Positions 61,901 through 64,000 of a stretch of 64,000 bases of DNA are shown piece after piece. The notes under the pieces are model-generated. The model was not told the DNA's origin, did no database searches, and worked only from the letters and a program-made list of their open reading frames with translations. Position 1 is the first letter of the stretch. Each line of letters starts with the position of its first letter. A program made the translations under genes and the position numbers. Location: assembly GCA_034509425.1 (NCBI GenBank), contig JAVTVJ010000469.1, positions 124,001-188,000 on the forward strand. The letters are read 5' to 3'. Origin of the DNA: Eopsaltria australis. Lineage: Eukaryota; Chordata; Aves; Passeriformes; Petroicidae.

Positions 61901-63870
61901 TTTTAAGGGAGAGAATGTTGGAAATGCTTTGAGCATTGAGAGTAATCAATTTTTTCCACCTTTCTGCTGGCATTTCAAACACCAGCCAGCTGTGTAACAG
62001 CACCAACTCAGCTGCAATTAGGAACACAGCAGAAAGCACCTTACCTCATCAGGCAAGCAATAGAGCAAGCAAGTCCTGGCTGGGAACAGAACCCAGTGCT
62101 TCCAAAGTTGGTGCACTGGGAATTTTGGTAACCTGCCTGCAGGGAAGTTTTTTCTGGCTCCATCAGTTAATGGTTCACCTCAGTCTTGAAGTTGCTATGT
62201 CCAAAACCAGAAAAGAACGTGGCTGAACTCATACCCCTCAGAAATCAACTGACAGCCAGTGAATACTGCCTACAGTCATACAAGACCAGTACACTATAGA
62301 CAAAAACCCATGTGTCATCAGGGACACACCACGATGACACCAGCCAGGAAAGAGACTCCGGCCTTTCCTCCCCAGGATGACCTGGGAAAGCTGAGCTATC
62401 CCACTGCCAGCTGTGTTCTTGGACAGCAGGGCTCTGGAAGAACCCACAGCTCAAACCAGGAGCTGAGCTGAGGGCATCCGTGCTGCCAGAACAGCAGTGA
62501 CCTCCTGTCCTCTCAAGGACTGGGGAACCTTCAGCACGCTACTCACCGCTCAGCTCTTCAGATGATGTTCTGCAGGCAGGGGAAAAGCACAGATTTTACC
62601 ACAACAGGCATCTCAAAACATCCCAGACAGAGAGACAGGGATGCTCCAGAAGGTGAGATCATAGAACAGTTCACAGGGCATCCTGCTAGGAAATTCTGGC
62701 TGCTTCTAAACACTGCCCTGCCTTCAGTGTGTGCCACCACTCCCTACGCACAGGTTTTTCCATATTCCAAAACATACCTCTTGCTGTAGAGCATCTGCTA
62801 TAATTACTGCCCACAATTAACCATATCACCTATATTTTTGTCTCCTGTGCTATGCCACCACTTTTAAAAGTGTACAAAATTACAGACTGAGCTGGGTTAG
62901 AATGAAGCTACTGCTGACAATTCTATGCCTCAAAGGAAGCGGTCAGCAAGAAAAGCAAGGGAACAATACAGTCTCCATGTTAGGAAAAGGAAAGAGGATG
63001 GCACAAAAGTAAGGCAGGAGAAATGTTAGACTTCCTCTTTCCTGCCTTTTTCTCTTTCCTATCATGAAGTTAAACCACATATTGACAAAGCAAATTAGGG
63101 AAAAAAGGCAGTTTCAACACTTGGGCAGCCAGGACAGTCACAGATTTCTAACACTTGGTAGAGGAGTCAGAAAAGTAAAAGGAATGTCCCTACACTCTTC
63201 CCTAGAGGCCTGTGCTGCCACCAGGATGCTGCATCCACCACAGCTTAGCCCTTTCCTCTGCTCCTAGGTATAGATTTTCTACTTTGGAAAAATTCCTTTA
63301 TCGCTTTCAAAACTGGGAAACACTGAACACAGCAAGTTCAGATTTAGGTAAAGAGACCTCAATATCAAATCCTGCACTGTAAAGATATATAACCCATGCC
63401 ACCCCTTTGCACTGCTAATCTGTGGAAATTCTACCACCATGCTTCACCCAGGCTAACTGGAAAGTGCATCCAACGTCCCCATGAGTTCTCATGAAAGTGT
63501 CAGTGATTAACGTAACCACAGGCACAAAACTGGAAACGGATAAAGAAAATTGTAGTTACCTGTAAGAAAACAAAATCTGAAACGTAACTGTGCTGAAGAA
63601 AAAAAAATTTTGCAAAGGTCCCGAGCTATTTTTTAATGTGAGATCCAAACTGTGACTTCCGAGTCTTTGTCTAACACAGACACACAAAGCAAGGCTTAGT
63701 CTTTTTCCGTAGCTACTCTGGGATTCTCTGGAAAAACAGCAATCACTCCAGATGGGTTGAAAATTTCCCTGTGCTACATTTGAGCATTTGGTTACAGTTT
63801 AGTCCCGGGTTTGTTGGTTGGGTAAAGTCTTAGTACCGTCTTCATGAAACACTGCTCGAGCTCCCAACTT
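43970..63870. other. Gene-poor region, probably FHL3 first intron and upstream sequence
   Basis: About 20 kb with no convincing protein-coding exon. In human the next gene in order is UTP11, and none of its coding sequence is seen here. It contains an AT-rich block with many homeodomain-type TAAT cores at 55130-55500, a CArG consensus at 50984-50993, an 11-G run at 46789-46799, and a CR1 tail near 54192-54222. The longest frame (56996-57583) has no recognisable domain. Confidence 0.55.
54192..54222 (+). mobile_element. Short CR1 3' remnant
   Basis: GTCTTGAAGGTCCCTTCCAA matches the block next to the CR1 tail seen at 9105-9578; nothing else of the element remains. Confidence 0.55.
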
Positions 63871-63879
63871 CGCAGTCCG

Positions 63880-64000
63880 GGAAAGGGGCACGGCCCAAAG
63901 ACTGTGGTTTTCTCCTTTTGAAAAGCGGTGTGCGCCGGGCTGCCTGAGCAGAGCTCTCCGGCAAGCGACGTCCCGGCACCGCCACCGTGCCCCCGGCAGA
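63880..64000. promoter_or_regulatory. GC-rich edge, possible start of a CpG-island promoter
   Basis: CpG density rises sharply in the last 120 bases after 20 kb of CpG-poor sequence. By human gene order this could be the FHL3 first-exon region or a promoter shared with the next gene. The window ends before this can be judged. Confidence 0.35.

Noticed and set aside
1..64000. tRNA, rRNA, CRISPR array or bacterial operon features
   Set aside because: None seen on a read-through of both strands; the window is a vertebrate nuclear locus.

Overview
This window is nuclear DNA from a bird. It contains CR1 LINE copies ending in the avian ATTCTGTG tail, one with a 5' truncation. It also has a decayed avian ERV LTR, small multi-exon genes with compact introns, and CpG-island promoters. 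The gene order MTF1 - INPP5B - [extra gene] - SF3A3 - FHL3, all on the minus strand, matches the human 1p34.3 block apart from the extra gene. I cannot name the species.

From left to right (each gene reads right to left): 1-7.8 kb holds the 5' half of MTF1, with six C2H2 fingers in five coding exons; the 3' half lies off the left edge. 7.93-23.4 kb is INPP5B, for which I rebuilt 21 coding exons joining in phase into 854 codons (PH, 5-phosphatase, ASH and RhoGAP-like domains). 25.3-29.1 kb holds an unrecognised secreted protein gene of eight coding exons and 472 codons: signal peptide, Asn/Thr/Lys-rich mucin-like tandem repeats, two Ly6/uPAR-type cysteine domains split by a TP-rich linker, and a GPI-type tail. 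I know of no gene at this place in mammals, and it is the best candidate for something undescribed. 30.6-36.94 kb is SF3A3 (17 exons, 501 codons). 41.08-43.94 kb is the coding part of FHL3 (5 exons, 279 codons). 44-64 kb has no convincing coding sequence; it is probably the long first intron and upstream region of FHL3, ending in a GC-rich edge.

Under the hood there are repeated cases of tandem duplication touching gene control points. A 26-bp minisatellite is built from the MTF1 exon-2 end with its splice donor. A duplicated stretch carries the acceptor of the last INPP5B exon. A 13-bp GC-rich minisatellite sits just upstream of the SF3A3 start codon. A coding minisatellite makes the mucin domain of the new gene. 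The four known genes work in different processes (metal-responsive transcription, phosphoinositide hydrolysis, U2 snRNP splicing, LIM scaffolding in muscle and cytoskeleton), so the cluster is conserved synteny and not a functional pathway.
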